This document shows positions 8,835-16,786 of a stretch of 64,000 nt of DNA, one piece after another. The first letter of the stretch is position 1; every line of letters begins with the position of its first letter. This DNA comes from DASUPK01 sp963736305. Its GTDB lineage: Bacteria > Actinomycetota > Thermoleophilia > Solirubrobacterales > 70-9. The stretch covers positions 1,054,001 to 1,118,000 of the forward strand of contig CAVTOD010000005.1 of NCBI GenBank assembly GCA_963736305.1, in the 5' to 3' direction. Under the pieces are notes generated by a model, which made no database searches, had not been told where the DNA came from, and saw nothing but the letters and a program-made list of their open reading frames with translations. The translations under genes were made by a program, and so were the position numbers.

Positions 8835-9586
8835 GCGATCGGCTGGCGGGAAAGCGTGTTGTGGTCACCGGTGCCGCAGGGGGCCTCGGTCGCGCATTCG
8901 TCATCCATCTCGCCGGCCTCGGGGCGCGGGTGTTGGCCAGCGACGTGCGCGAGCCGGAGCTCGCGGAGACCTGCGAGCTGGCGGGCGAGCAGGGGGACGC
9001 GGTTCTGCCGGCGACGGCCGACGTGGGCTCGCCCGAGCAGACGGCGGCACTCGCTGAGACGACGAGGAAGGCGTTCGGTGGGGTAGATGCCCTGGTCAAC
9101 AACGCGGGGCTGATCGAAGGGCTGACACGGCGCCCGTTCGAGGAGATCCCGGACGAGGAGTGGGATCGCGTGTTACGCGTGAACGCCAAGGGCCCGTGGC
9201 TCTGCGCCAAGGCGATCGTTCCCATGATGCGCGAGGGCGGCGGAGGCTCGATCGTGAACCTCTCCTCGGAGGTGGCCTTCTCAGGCTCCTCGGGTGTCGT
9301 GCACTACGTCGCCTCGAAGGCCGCGGTCGTTGGCTTGACTCGGGCGCTCGGGAAGGAACTGGGACCGGCGGGGATCAGGGTGAACGCCATCGCCCCCGGA
9401 TTCATCCCCACCGGCGGCACGAAGGGGCTCACTGGGGGCGCGACATATGACGCGAGCCTCACTCCATTAGGTCGTGTCGGCCGGCCGGATGACCTGCTCG
9501 GCGCGCTGACCTTCCTCGTGTCCGACGAGAGCGCGTTCGTCACCGGCCAGACGATGCTCGTCAACGGCGGCCGCCTAATGCTCTGA
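8831..9586 (+). CDS. Short-chain dehydrogenase/reductase (SDR)
   Basis: This is a 251-residue classical SDR. The cofactor motif TGAAGGLG is at 13-20, NNAG at 90-93, and the catalytic set is S145, Y159 and K163 (YVASK). It probably oxidises an alcohol or reduces a carbonyl with NAD(P). The ATG overlaps the stop of the FAD oxidoreductase gene by 4 bases. The open frame extends upstream, but the fold begins at this ATG. It belongs to the phosphotransferase operon; the substrate is unknown. Confidence 0.85.
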   Translation: MSDRLAGKRVVVTGAAGGLGRAFVIHLAGLGARVLASDVREPELAETCELAGEQGDAVLPATADVGSPEQTAALAETTRKAFGGVDALVNNAGLIEGLTRRPFEEIPDEEWDRVLRVNAKGPWLCAKAIVPMMREGGGGSIVNLSSEVAFSGSSGVVHYVASKAAVVGLTRALGKELGPAGIRVNAIAPGFIPTGGTKGLTGGATYDASLTPLGRVGRPDDLLGALTFLVSDESAFVTGQTMLVNGGRLML

Positions 9587-9619
9587 GCGATAATCATTTG
9601 GACTGGAGATGGGAAGGAG

Positions 9620-10645
9620 ATGAGCATGCCGCAGATCACCGCCTTGGCTGAGCTTCGCCGCGCTGACGCGGATCATTTCGGCGCCAAGAGCGCCAGCCTC
9701 GGCGAGCTGATCGGGGCGGGCGTCCCGGTGCCGCCGGGATTCGCTCTTTCGGCCGACGCCTATCTGAGCGCCGTCGAGGGCGTCGAGCTCGAGGGCCGTG
9801 GTGCGGAGGAGTGCTCGGAGGCGATCCGGGCAACCGAGATGCCGGACGCACTGCGCGCCGAGATCGCAGAGCGCTACGAGGCGCTCGCCGAAGAGAGCGG
9901 CGATCCCCGGCCGGCCGTCGCGGTGCGCTCCAGCGCGATCGGCGAGGACTCGGAGGAGGCGACCTTCGCGGGCCAGCAGGAGACCTATCTCTGGGTGCGC
10001 GACGCCGATCAGGTCTGCACGGCGGTGCGCGACTGCTGGGCGAGCCTCTACAGCCCCGAGGCGGTCAGCTACCGAGCCGAGATGGCAGCCGAGCACGCGG
10101 CGCCGGCGATGGGAGTCACCATCCAACTGATGGTCGACGCCGCGGTATCGGGGGTGATGTTCACCTGCAACCCGGTCAGCGGCGACCCGAGCACCGTCGC
10201 GGTCAACGCGAGCTGGGGACTCGGTCTCGCCGTGGTCGGCGGGGAGGTGACCCCGGACGAGTACCGGATCAGCAAGGTGACGCGCGAGGTCCTCTCCCGC
10301 TCGGTCGGCCCGAAGGAGATCGAGTACGTGCCGGACCCTTCTGGGAGCGGTGCCGCGCGGGCCGAGGTTCCGGAGGAGCGACGCGACGTCGCCTGTCTCG
10401 GCGACGAGCGGCTCGGCGTCCTGGTCGAGGTCGGCCGCCGGGTTGAGGACCACTTCGGGGGCCACCAGGACATCGAGTGGGGGATCGCGCGCGATCCCGA
10501 GGGGGCGGATGGGTTTGGCGAGCTCTTCATGCTCCAGTCGCGACCCGTGACCGTGAAGCTCGGCAAGCCCGAGGGGGCGGCGCAGGGGAAGTCCGCGATG
10601 GACCTGGTGATGGGAACCTTCGGCGTGACCCCGAAGCGCTCATGA
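9620..10645 (+). CDS. PEP-synthase-like phosphotransferase, ATP-grasp subunit (phenylphosphate synthase protein 2/CreI/HpeI-like)
   Basis: This 341-residue protein is the stand-alone ATP-binding half of a PEP-synthase-type enzyme (PPDK_N domain). GAKSASLGEL is at 21-30, VRSSA at 102-106 followed by FAGQQET (116-122), and the closing SRP motif at 307-309. In phenylphosphate synthase the equivalent 40-kDa subunit uses ATP to phosphorylate the His subunit, which passes the beta-phosphoryl group to phenol. Only one such subunit is present for the two His subunits at 2497 and 5349, so it probably serves both. GGGAAGGAG precedes the start directly. A -10-like GATAAT at 9590-9595 might give an extra internal promoter. 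Confidence 0.82.
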   Translation: MSMPQITALAELRRADADHFGAKSASLGELIGAGVPVPPGFALSADAYLSAVEGVELEGRGAEECSEAIRATEMPDALRAEIAERYEALAEESGDPRPAVAVRSSAIGEDSEEATFAGQQETYLWVRDADQVCTAVRDCWASLYSPEAVSYRAEMAAEHAAPAMGVTIQLMVDAAVSGVMFTCNPVSGDPSTVAVNASWGLGLAVVGGEVTPDEYRISKVTREVLSRSVGPKEIEYVPDPSGSGAARAEVPEERRDVACLGDERLGVLVEVGRRVEDHFGGHQDIEWGIARDPEGADGFGELFMLQSRPVTVKLGKPEGAAQGKSAMDLVMGTFGVTPKRS

Positions 10646-11988
10646 GCGATCGCGTCGAGATCGTCGACACGACGACCCGCGACGGCAACCAGAGCCTCTG
10701 GAGCGCCACCGGGCTGACCACCCCGGACGTGCTCGAGATCGCGCCGGCGATGGACCGGGTCGGCTTCCGGGCTCTCGACTTCACCTCCAGCACGCACATG
10801 TCGGTCTCGGTGCGCTTCCACCACGAGGACCCGTGGGAGCGGATCCGGCAGGTGAGCGAGGCGATGCCCGAGACCCCGCTCAACTTCATCACCACGGGGA
10901 TGCGGTTCATCTCGTGGGTCCCCGCCGGGGAGGACGTGATCGGCCTCGTCTTCCGGTGCGTCGCGCGCAACGGGATCCGCCGCTTCCAGATCGCCGAGCC
11001 GTCGAACGACCCCGATGCCCTGATCCGGCTGGCCAGGATGGCGCGTGAGGCCGGGGTGGAGGAGATCGTCGTCGGCCTCACCTACTCGATCAGCCCCGTC
11101 CACACCCACGAGTACTACTTGGAGCGCGCCCACGCGGTTGCGGCCTCGGAGCACATCGACCGCCTCTACCTCAAGGACCCCGGCGGGCTCCTCACCACCG
11201 ACGCCGTGCGGGAGCTGATCCCAGGCTTCATCGATGCCGTTGCGCCCCGGCCCGTCGAGTTGCACAGCCATTGCACGATCAGCCTCGGCCCGCTCGCATA
11301 CATGGAGGGATTGAAGGCGGGGACCCGCACCCTCCACACCGCCGTGGCCCCGCTCGCCAACGGCACCTCCAACCCCTCCTGCGAGACCACGCTGCGCAAC
11401 CTGGAGGCCGAGGGCTACTCGCACGACCTGGACACCGATGCCCTGGCCGAGGTGTCCGGCCACTTTCGCGAGCTCGCCGCCGAGAAGGACCTGCCGCTCG
11501 GCGCCCCGCGGGAGTACGACGCCGCCTACTACCACCACCAGATGCCCGGCGGAATGGTGACGACGACCAAGCGCCAACTCCAGGAGATCGGCAAGCCCGA
11601 GCTCTTCGACGCCACCCTCGAGGAGGTGACGCGCGTCCGCGCCGAGATGGGCTACCCGATCATGGTCACCCCTGTCTCGCAGTTCGTCGCCAGCCAGGCG
11701 GTGATGAACGTGATCTACGGGGAGCGCTGGAGCAAGGTGTCCGACGAGATGGTCCGCTACTTCCACGGCCATTTCTTCGAGCCCGCGGCACCGGTCGACC
11801 CGGAGATCGCGGACAAGGTCCTGTCGCGCCCGCGCGCCGAGAAGCTTGGCAAGCTCGAGCCGCTCACCCTGGAGGGAGCGCGCGAGCGCTTCGGCGAGGG
11901 GATCTCGGACGAGGAACTGCTGCTGCGCCTGACCATGTCGGCCGAGCAGGTCGACGCCATGGTCGCGGAGGTCGCCGCGCACCGATGA
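10642..11988 (+). CDS. Carboxyltransferase-domain protein (oxaloacetate decarboxylase alpha/transcarboxylase 5S-like) without biotin domain
   Basis: This 448-residue HMGL-like TIM barrel starts with DTTTRDGNQSLW, which carries the metal-binding Asp. LYLKDPGGLLTTD holds the lysine that is carbamylated in 5S-type enzymes, and LHSHC holds the metal-binding histidines. The conserved carboxylase segment YHHQMPGGMVTT follows. No biotinyl-lysine (MKM) domain is present, and no biotin carboxylase gene is in the window. The start overlaps the ATP-grasp stop by 4 bases. In acetovanillone/4-hydroxyacetophenone catabolism the phosphorylated ketone is carboxylated by a biotin-dependent carboxylase, and this gene may be the carboxyltransferase of such a system. 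An aldolase or decarboxylase role is equally possible. Confidence 0.75.
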   Translation: MSDRVEIVDTTTRDGNQSLWSATGLTTPDVLEIAPAMDRVGFRALDFTSSTHMSVSVRFHHEDPWERIRQVSEAMPETPLNFITTGMRFISWVPAGEDVIGLVFRCVARNGIRRFQIAEPSNDPDALIRLARMAREAGVEEIVVGLTYSISPVHTHEYYLERAHAVAASEHIDRLYLKDPGGLLTTDAVRELIPGFIDAVAPRPVELHSHCTISLGPLAYMEGLKAGTRTLHTAVAPLANGTSNPSCETTLRNLEAEGYSHDLDTDALAEVSGHFRELAAEKDLPLGAPREYDAAYYHHQMPGGMVTTTKRQLQEIGKPELFDATLEEVTRVRAEMGYPIMVTPVSQFVASQAVMNVIYGERWSKVSDEMVRYFHGHFFEPAAPVDPEIADKVLSRPRAEKLGKLEPLTLEGARERFGEGISDEELLLRLTMSAEQVDAMVAEVAAHR

Positions 11989-12788
11989 AGCTGGACGACG
12001 TCAGGGGATTCGTCTTCGACGTCGACGGATCCCTCGTCCACCGGGGCGCGGACTTCCGCTCGGAGCCGCTGCCAGGCGCGGTCGAGGTGATCGAGGCGAT
12101 CCGCGCCTCCGGCCGGCCGCTCGTCCTCTTCACCAACGGCAGCCACCTGGACCCGGAGACCTTCGCCGCCGGCCTGCGCGAGGACGGGCTCCCGGTGCAG
12201 GACGACGAGCTGCTCACCCCGGTGGTCAGCGCGACCTCGTATCTGCGCCAGCATCTGCCCGGCCGCGCGACGATGGTCTTCGGCTCCGATGAGATCAAGC
12301 GGCGGATGGAGCGCGAGGGCGTGCCGCTCACCGACACCGACGAGGCGGAGGCGGTCTTCGTCGCCCACGTCCCGCAGGTCGACATGGACGACCTGGAGAC
12401 GGCCGCGCGGGCCGTGATGAAGGGCGCGCCGCTGCTCACCGCGAACTACGGACCGGGCTACTGGGGGTCGAAGGGCCTGATCTTCAGCCGCGGGGCGATG
12501 ACGACGGCGGCGATCGCCAAGGTGACCGAGGTCGAGCCGATCGTGGTCGGCAAGCCGTCGCATGTCGCGGTGGAAGCGACCACCGAGCGCCTGGGAGCGC
12601 CGTCCGATCAGCACGCGGTGATCGGCGACGACATCGACATGGACATCGCCCTGGGCCACCTTGGGGGCTCGCGGACGATCCTGGTCCGGAGCGGGATGAG
12701 CGGCAAGCTCGACCTGAACGGCGTGCCCGACGAGCGGCGGCCCGATGCCGTGATCGACGGCGTCGAGGAGATGTTGCCCTGGCTGTGA
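11985..12788 (+). CDS. HAD-superfamily phosphatase (NagD/4-nitrophenylphosphatase type)
   Basis: This 267-residue HAD hydrolase has the nucleophile and acid in FDVDGS (D12, D14), motif II T50 in LFTNGS, motif III K190 in VVGKPS, and motif IV GDDIDMD (214-220). The cap between motifs II and III is of NagD type (C2). These enzymes remove phosphate from small molecules, including aryl phosphates. Encoded with an aryl-phosphorylating module, it is the natural candidate to take the phosphate off after the ring or side chain has been processed, as in the CreD and HpeD steps of known pathways. The ATGA overlap with the upstream gene supports a shared operon. Confidence 0.8.
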   Translation: MKLDDVRGFVFDVDGSLVHRGADFRSEPLPGAVEVIEAIRASGRPLVLFTNGSHLDPETFAAGLREDGLPVQDDELLTPVVSATSYLRQHLPGRATMVFGSDEIKRRMEREGVPLTDTDEAEAVFVAHVPQVDMDDLETAARAVMKGAPLLTANYGPGYWGSKGLIFSRGAMTTAAIAKVTEVEPIVVGKPSHVAVEATTERLGAPSDQHAVIGDDIDMDIALGHLGGSRTILVRSGMSGKLDLNGVPDERRPDAVIDGVEEMLPWL

Positions 12789-14173
12789 GCGCGACCGATC
12801 CCGCCGATCTCGGGGTCACCGAGGCGGTCTCGCTGCTGGCCGCCGGGTCGATCTCCTCGGTCGAGCTGGTGGAGGCCTGCCTGCGGCGGATCGACGAGCG
12901 CGACGGGACACACAGCCATGACGGCGACTCGGCCTCGATCAACGCCTGGGTCCGGGTCTACGCGGACGAGGCGGTCGAGGCCGCCAAGCGGGCCGACGAG
13001 CAGCACGGCGATCAGCGCACGCCGCTCCGCGGGGTGCCCCTCGCGCTCAAGGATCTCTACGCGGTCGCCGGCAAGCCGCTCACCGCGTCGAGCCGGGTCA
13101 TGGAGGAAGTGCCGGACCGCGACAGCGACGTCTGGGCGGCGCTCAAGGCAGCCGGGATGGTCCTGCTGGGCCACACCCATACCCACGAGTTCGCGGTCGG
13201 CGGGACGACCGATCAGGTCGGCAATCCCTGGGCCTTGGACCGGACGGCGGGCGGTTCCAGCGGCGGCTCGGCGGCGGCTCTGGCTGCGCACATGACGCCG
13301 GCCGCCACCGGCAGCGACACCGCCGGGTCACTGCGGATTCCGTCGGCGCTCTGCGGCACCTCGACGATCAAGCCGACCCACGGGACGACCTCGCTCCGCG
13401 GGGTGGTGCCGCTGGCACCGAGCTTCGACTGCGCCGGGCCGATGGCGCGAACGCTGGAGGACTGCGCGGCACTGCTCGCGCCGATCACGGCGCTCGAGGG
13501 GCAGGCGGGTCCGGCGAGCCTCGATGGCGTCAGGCTGGCGGTCTCACCGCGGGTGGAATCGGCCGAGATCGACGCCGACGTCGCCGAGAGCTTCGACCTC
13601 GTGCTGGAGCGCTGCCGGGCGCTCGGCGCCGAGCTCGCCGACGTCGCGGCCCCGGCGGTCGAGCTCGACGTCGGCCTCGACTACCTCGACATCCTTCATG
13701 CCGAGCTGGCGGCGTGGCACCGCCGCTTCGCGGACCGCCGCGAGCGCTATCGACCGGCGCTCAGGGAGTGGGTGGAGCAGGGCGAGGCCAAGGGCACCTC
13801 TGCGATCGACCTCGCCGCGGCCCAGATCCGCCGCCGGGAGGCTGGCGCCGTCTGGTCCGACTGGCTGGCCGAGCACCGGGTCGACGCCCTGATCGAGCCC
13901 ACCGTGCCGGTCGTCGCCTGGAAGCGGGGCGATGGGTATGAGCACGCGGGCAGCGATGCGGCGTTGATCACGTTCACGCACTACTGGAACTACACGGGCT
14001 TTCCCGCGGTCGCGCTCCCGGCCGGGCTCGGATCGCGCAGCGGCCTGCCGGTCGGCGTCTCCCTGATCGGGGCACCGCGTGCCGACTGGGAGTTGCTCGG
14101 CCTGGGGATCGCGCTGCAGTCCGAGCTCGAGGTGCCCGAGGCGCCCGTCCCGGCGACGGCCGCCTCGAATTGA
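12785..14173 (+). CDS. Amidase-signature family hydrolase
   Basis: This 462-residue amidase-signature enzyme has the Ser-cisSer-Lys triad at K89 (LALKDLYAV), S158 (in GGSSGGS) and S182 (TGSDTAGSLR); the K-S-S spacings of 69 and 24 match the family. It hydrolyses an amide or possibly an ester. The GTG start overlaps the HAD stop (GTGA), making it the last gene of the phosphotransferase operon. Nothing in the sequence shows the substrate; an aryl amide or carbamate-like intermediate would fit the context. Confidence 0.85.
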   Translation: MSATDPADLGVTEAVSLLAAGSISSVELVEACLRRIDERDGTHSHDGDSASINAWVRVYADEAVEAAKRADEQHGDQRTPLRGVPLALKDLYAVAGKPLTASSRVMEEVPDRDSDVWAALKAAGMVLLGHTHTHEFAVGGTTDQVGNPWALDRTAGGSSGGSAAALAAHMTPAATGSDTAGSLRIPSALCGTSTIKPTHGTTSLRGVVPLAPSFDCAGPMARTLEDCAALLAPITALEGQAGPASLDGVRLAVSPRVESAEIDADVAESFDLVLERCRALGAELADVAAPAVELDVGLDYLDILHAELAAWHRRFADRRERYRPALREWVEQGEAKGTSAIDLAAAQIRRREAGAVWSDWLAEHRVDALIEPTVPVVAWKRGDGYEHAGSDAALITFTHYWNYTGFPAVALPAGLGSRSGLPVGVSLIGAPRADWELLGLGIALQSELEVPEAPVPATAASN

Positions 14174-14265
14174 GCCGACCGGAGGCGAGCGAGGACTCCC
14201 GGAACCGGATCGCGATCTTCATCGTCCTCGGCGCGCTCCTGATCAGCGAGCTGTTCCGCGATCGG

Positions 14266-15582
14266 TCAGGGCGCGACGCGCCGGTCCACGACCCGGACCG
14301 CCTTGTTCTCGCTGCGCGGGACCGCCCCGGGGTCTAGGACCGACACCGGGATCCGGATGCCGGTGTGGTCTCGGAGCAGCAGCTCGAGGCGCTCGGTGAG
14401 GGCGGCGCGGTCGATCGCGGCGTCGGCCGGCTCGCACTCGACGCTCACCTCATCCATCTCAGCGGGGCGCTCGACGATCAGGCGGTAGTGGGGCCCGACC
14501 TCCTCGACGCCGAGCAGCAGCGTCTCGATCGTCGAGGGGAAGAGGTTGACGCCACGGATGATCAGCATGTCGTCGAGGCGCCCCCGGAGCGCGGCGATGC
14601 GCGCCAGCGTGCGACCGCAGGTGCAGGGCTCGCTGGTGAGCGACCCGATGTCGCCGGTCCGGTACCGGAGCAGCGGCTGGGCCTCCTTGGTGAGGGTGGT
14701 GAAGACGAGCTCGCCGTCGTCGCCCTCGGGCAGTCGCTCGCCGCTCTCCGGATCGACGACCTCCACCAGGAAGTGGTCCTCCTGGACGTGCAGCCCGTCG
14801 CGCGCGACACGGCACTCCGAGGCGACGCCCGGTCCGCACATCTCCGAGAGCCCGTAGAAGTTGATCGCGTCGATGGCGAGCTCGCGGTCGAGCTCCTCGC
14901 GCATCTCCTCCGTCCAGGGCTCCCCGCCGAAGAGCCCGAGCTCGAGGGGCAGTTCGGCCGGATCGATGTCCGCCTCCCGGATCGCCTGTGCGATCACCAG
15001 CGCGTAGGACGGCGTCGCGCAGAGCGCCTGCCCTCCCAGGTCCCGCAGCAGCATCGCCTGGCGGGCGGTGAATCCGCCCGAGACCGGGATCACGGTGGCG
15101 CCGATCTGCTCGCCGCCCTGGTGGAAGCCGAGACCGCCGGTGAAGAGGCCGTAACCGTTCGCGTTGTGGACGGTCATCCCGGGACGGACCCCGGCCGCGG
15201 TCATGCAGCGGGCCATCACCTCGGCCCATTCGTCGAGGTCGGCACGCGTATACCCGACGACCGTGGGTTTGCCGTGCGAGCCGCTGGAGGCGTGCACGCG
15301 GACGACCTGGTCGCGCGGCACCGCCAGCAGGTCATAGGGGTAGTGATCCCGGAGGTCGGATTTGCGGGTGAACGGCAGCCGGGCGAGGTCATCGAGCGAG
15401 GCGATCTCCCTTGCGTCGCCGATGCCCGCCTCCGTGAGCCGGGAGGCGATCGGAGGCTGCCCGCGGATCACCCGCTCGACCGTGGCGCGAAGCCGCTCGA
15501 GCTGGAGCTCGCGGAGTCGTTCGCGAGGGCCAGTCTCGACCGGGTTCCAGACCGCGGGCTCAGAGCTTTCGCTGACGCGCAT
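14266..15582 (-). CDS. paaK: Phenylacetate-CoA ligase (PaaK family)
   Basis: This 438-residue adenylate-forming ligase activates an arylacetate or benzoate to its CoA thioester using ATP. The P-loop-like motif SSGSHGKPT is at 99-107, preceding VVGYTRADL as in PaaK, and YGLSEMCGPG marks the second nucleotide motif. The length is close to PaaK (about 435). GAGGAG lies 7 bases before the ATG. It overlaps the end of the upstream DpgC-like gene by 23 bases, so the two are surely co-transcribed. The oxygenase that follows phenylacetyl-CoA in the usual paa pathway (PaaABCE) is absent here, which points to the DpgC-like protein as the next step. Confidence 0.85.
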   Translation of the reverse strand: MRVSESSEPAVWNPVETGPRERLRELQLERLRATVERVIRGQPPIASRLTEAGIGDAREIASLDDLARLPFTRKSDLRDHYPYDLLAVPRDQVVRVHASSGSHGKPTVVGYTRADLDEWAEVMARCMTAAGVRPGMTVHNANGYGLFTGGLGFHQGGEQIGATVIPVSGGFTARQAMLLRDLGGQALCATPSYALVIAQAIREADIDPAELPLELGLFGGEPWTEEMREELDRELAIDAINFYGLSEMCGPGVASECRVARDGLHVQEDHFLVEVVDPESGERLPEGDDGELVFTTLTKEAQPLLRYRTGDIGSLTSEPCTCGRTLARIAALRGRLDDMLIIRGVNLFPSTIETLLLGVEEVGPHYRLIVERPAEMDEVSVECEPADAAIDRAALTERLELLLRDHTGIRIPVSVLDPGAVPRSENKAVRVVDRRVAP

Positions 15583-16771
15583 TCCAATGCTCCTCGAGGT
15601 TCCGGACGAGCGCCGGGCTCAGATGGCAGTAAGCCTGCTCCCTGGAGAAGGTCGCCATGTACTGACGGAAGACGTCGAGCGGCTCCTCGCCGACCCGGAG
15701 CGCCCGGCGGTTGGCGGCCGCGTTGATCAGCCCTGAGCTGGTCAGCGCCTCGGTCCGCTCCTGGAGCGCGTCGTCCATCGCATCCGTCTCGACGACCTCG
15801 TCGCAGAGCAGCTCCGCGGGCGGGACCCCGGCCTCGAACTCGCGCCCGGAGAGGATCGCCTGGCGCGCCAGGCGATCGCCGACCGAGCGCGGCATGCGCA
15901 GCGGCGAGGCGCCGGGGATGATCCCCTCCTTGCGCGCTGGCAGAAAGAGCCGGCTGCCGCGGGCGGCGATGACGTGGTCCATGACGTGAAGCAGCTGGCA
16001 GGCGCCGCCGATCGCGTAGGTCTCGACGGCCGCGACCCAGAGCTTCTCGGTGGTCTCCTCCGGCGCACCGGGGCGGAACTCCGGGCCGCTCAGCCCGCGG
16101 TAGATCTTGTTGACGTAACCGAGGTCGCGGGTGATGAAGAAGGCGAAGGGCAGCTGGCCGAGGTAGAGCCTGGTCAGGTTGAGGCCCGCGCCGAAGATCC
16201 GCGCCCCGGCGTAGCGCGGGTGATCGACCACCCCGCCGCGCATCACGCCGATCTCGATCTCGGGGTCGAGCAGGATCAGGTCGACGGCCACCTCGGTCGG
16301 CTCGATCGTCGTGTCGTCCTCGGCGTTCAGGTGGCGCGGGTTGCGGATCTCCAGATGGCCGACGCGCCCCTTGCGGCGAACGTGGGCGGTGCCGAGGTCC
16401 GCCACGCCCTTGGCGCGGAAGTCGTCGATCCGCTCCAGCGCCTCGCGCGTCGGCTGCAGCATCGCCCAGACGAGGTGGGCACCGGCGCGCGGGGAGGCGA
16501 GCACGTGCGAGAGGAAGAGGCCCTGCGCGACCTCCAGTCCCTGCTTGTCGGCGAGTCGCCGCTCGGATTCCTCGGCCATCTGATCCCGGCTCGGGACCAG
16601 CCCGGGGTAGCGCTCGGCGGCCGCGGCGAGCAGCTCCTGATCGCGGAGCGCCTTCGAGAAGCCGTCGGTGAGCTCCTCATAGATCTCGTCGACGTGGGCG
16701 CGCAGGAACTCCTCACGCCCGGAATCGCTCCACTCGGTCGTCTCTGGACTAAGTGTCAGAAAACCTGACAA
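15560..16771 (-). CDS. DpgC-like (3,5-dihydroxyphenyl)acetyl-CoA 1,2-dioxygenase/enoyl-CoA hydratase family
   Basis: This 403-residue protein has a helical N-terminal domain (about 1-130) and a crotonase fold. DpgC-type signatures are HLNAED (147-152), HPRY (184-187), GAGLNLT (194-200), IGGACQ (254-259) and ARKEGIIPGAS (279-289). DpgC is a cofactor-free dioxygenase that turns 3,5-dihydroxyphenylacetyl-CoA into the arylglyoxylate plus CoA. Pairing with PaaK suggests an arylacetyl-CoA substrate. The TTG start at 16771 is weak: it has little Shine-Dalgarno sequence and lies at the edge of the inverted repeat, so the true start may be a little further in. It could instead be a hydratase or hydrolase with the same fold. 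Confidence 0.75.
   Translation of the reverse strand: MSGFLTLSPETTEWSDSGREEFLRAHVDEIYEELTDGFSKALRDQELLAAAAERYPGLVPSRDQMAEESERRLADKQGLEVAQGLFLSHVLASPRAGAHLVWAMLQPTREALERIDDFRAKGVADLGTAHVRRKGRVGHLEIRNPRHLNAEDDTTIEPTEVAVDLILLDPEIEIGVMRGGVVDHPRYAGARIFGAGLNLTRLYLGQLPFAFFITRDLGYVNKIYRGLSGPEFRPGAPEETTEKLWVAAVETYAIGGACQLLHVMDHVIAARGSRLFLPARKEGIIPGASPLRMPRSVGDRLARQAILSGREFEAGVPPAELLCDEVVETDAMDDALQERTEALTSSGLINAAANRRALRVGEEPLDVFRQYMATFSREQAYCHLSPALVRNLEEHWNARQRKL
16754..16770. promoter_or_regulatory. Perfect 17-bp inverted repeat TGTCAG-N5-CTGACA between divergent genes
   Basis: TGTCAG and CTGACA are exact reverse complements separated by AAAAC. The element lies in the divergent start region of the DpgC-like/PaaK operon and the acyl-CoA synthetase gene, and so can control both. 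The symmetry and size fit a TetR- or MarR-type operator. The flanking AATATC/GATATT could serve as a -10 in either direction. Confidence 0.6.
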
Positions 16772-16786
16772 TATCTCAGTCCGAGC

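Noticed and set aside
14170..14337. 55-codon frame starting TTG at the amidase stop, with a hydrophobic stretch IAIFIVLGALLI
   Set aside because: It overlaps the convergent PaaK 3' end for much of its length and lacks a separate ribosome-binding site. It could be a small membrane protein but I cannot support it.
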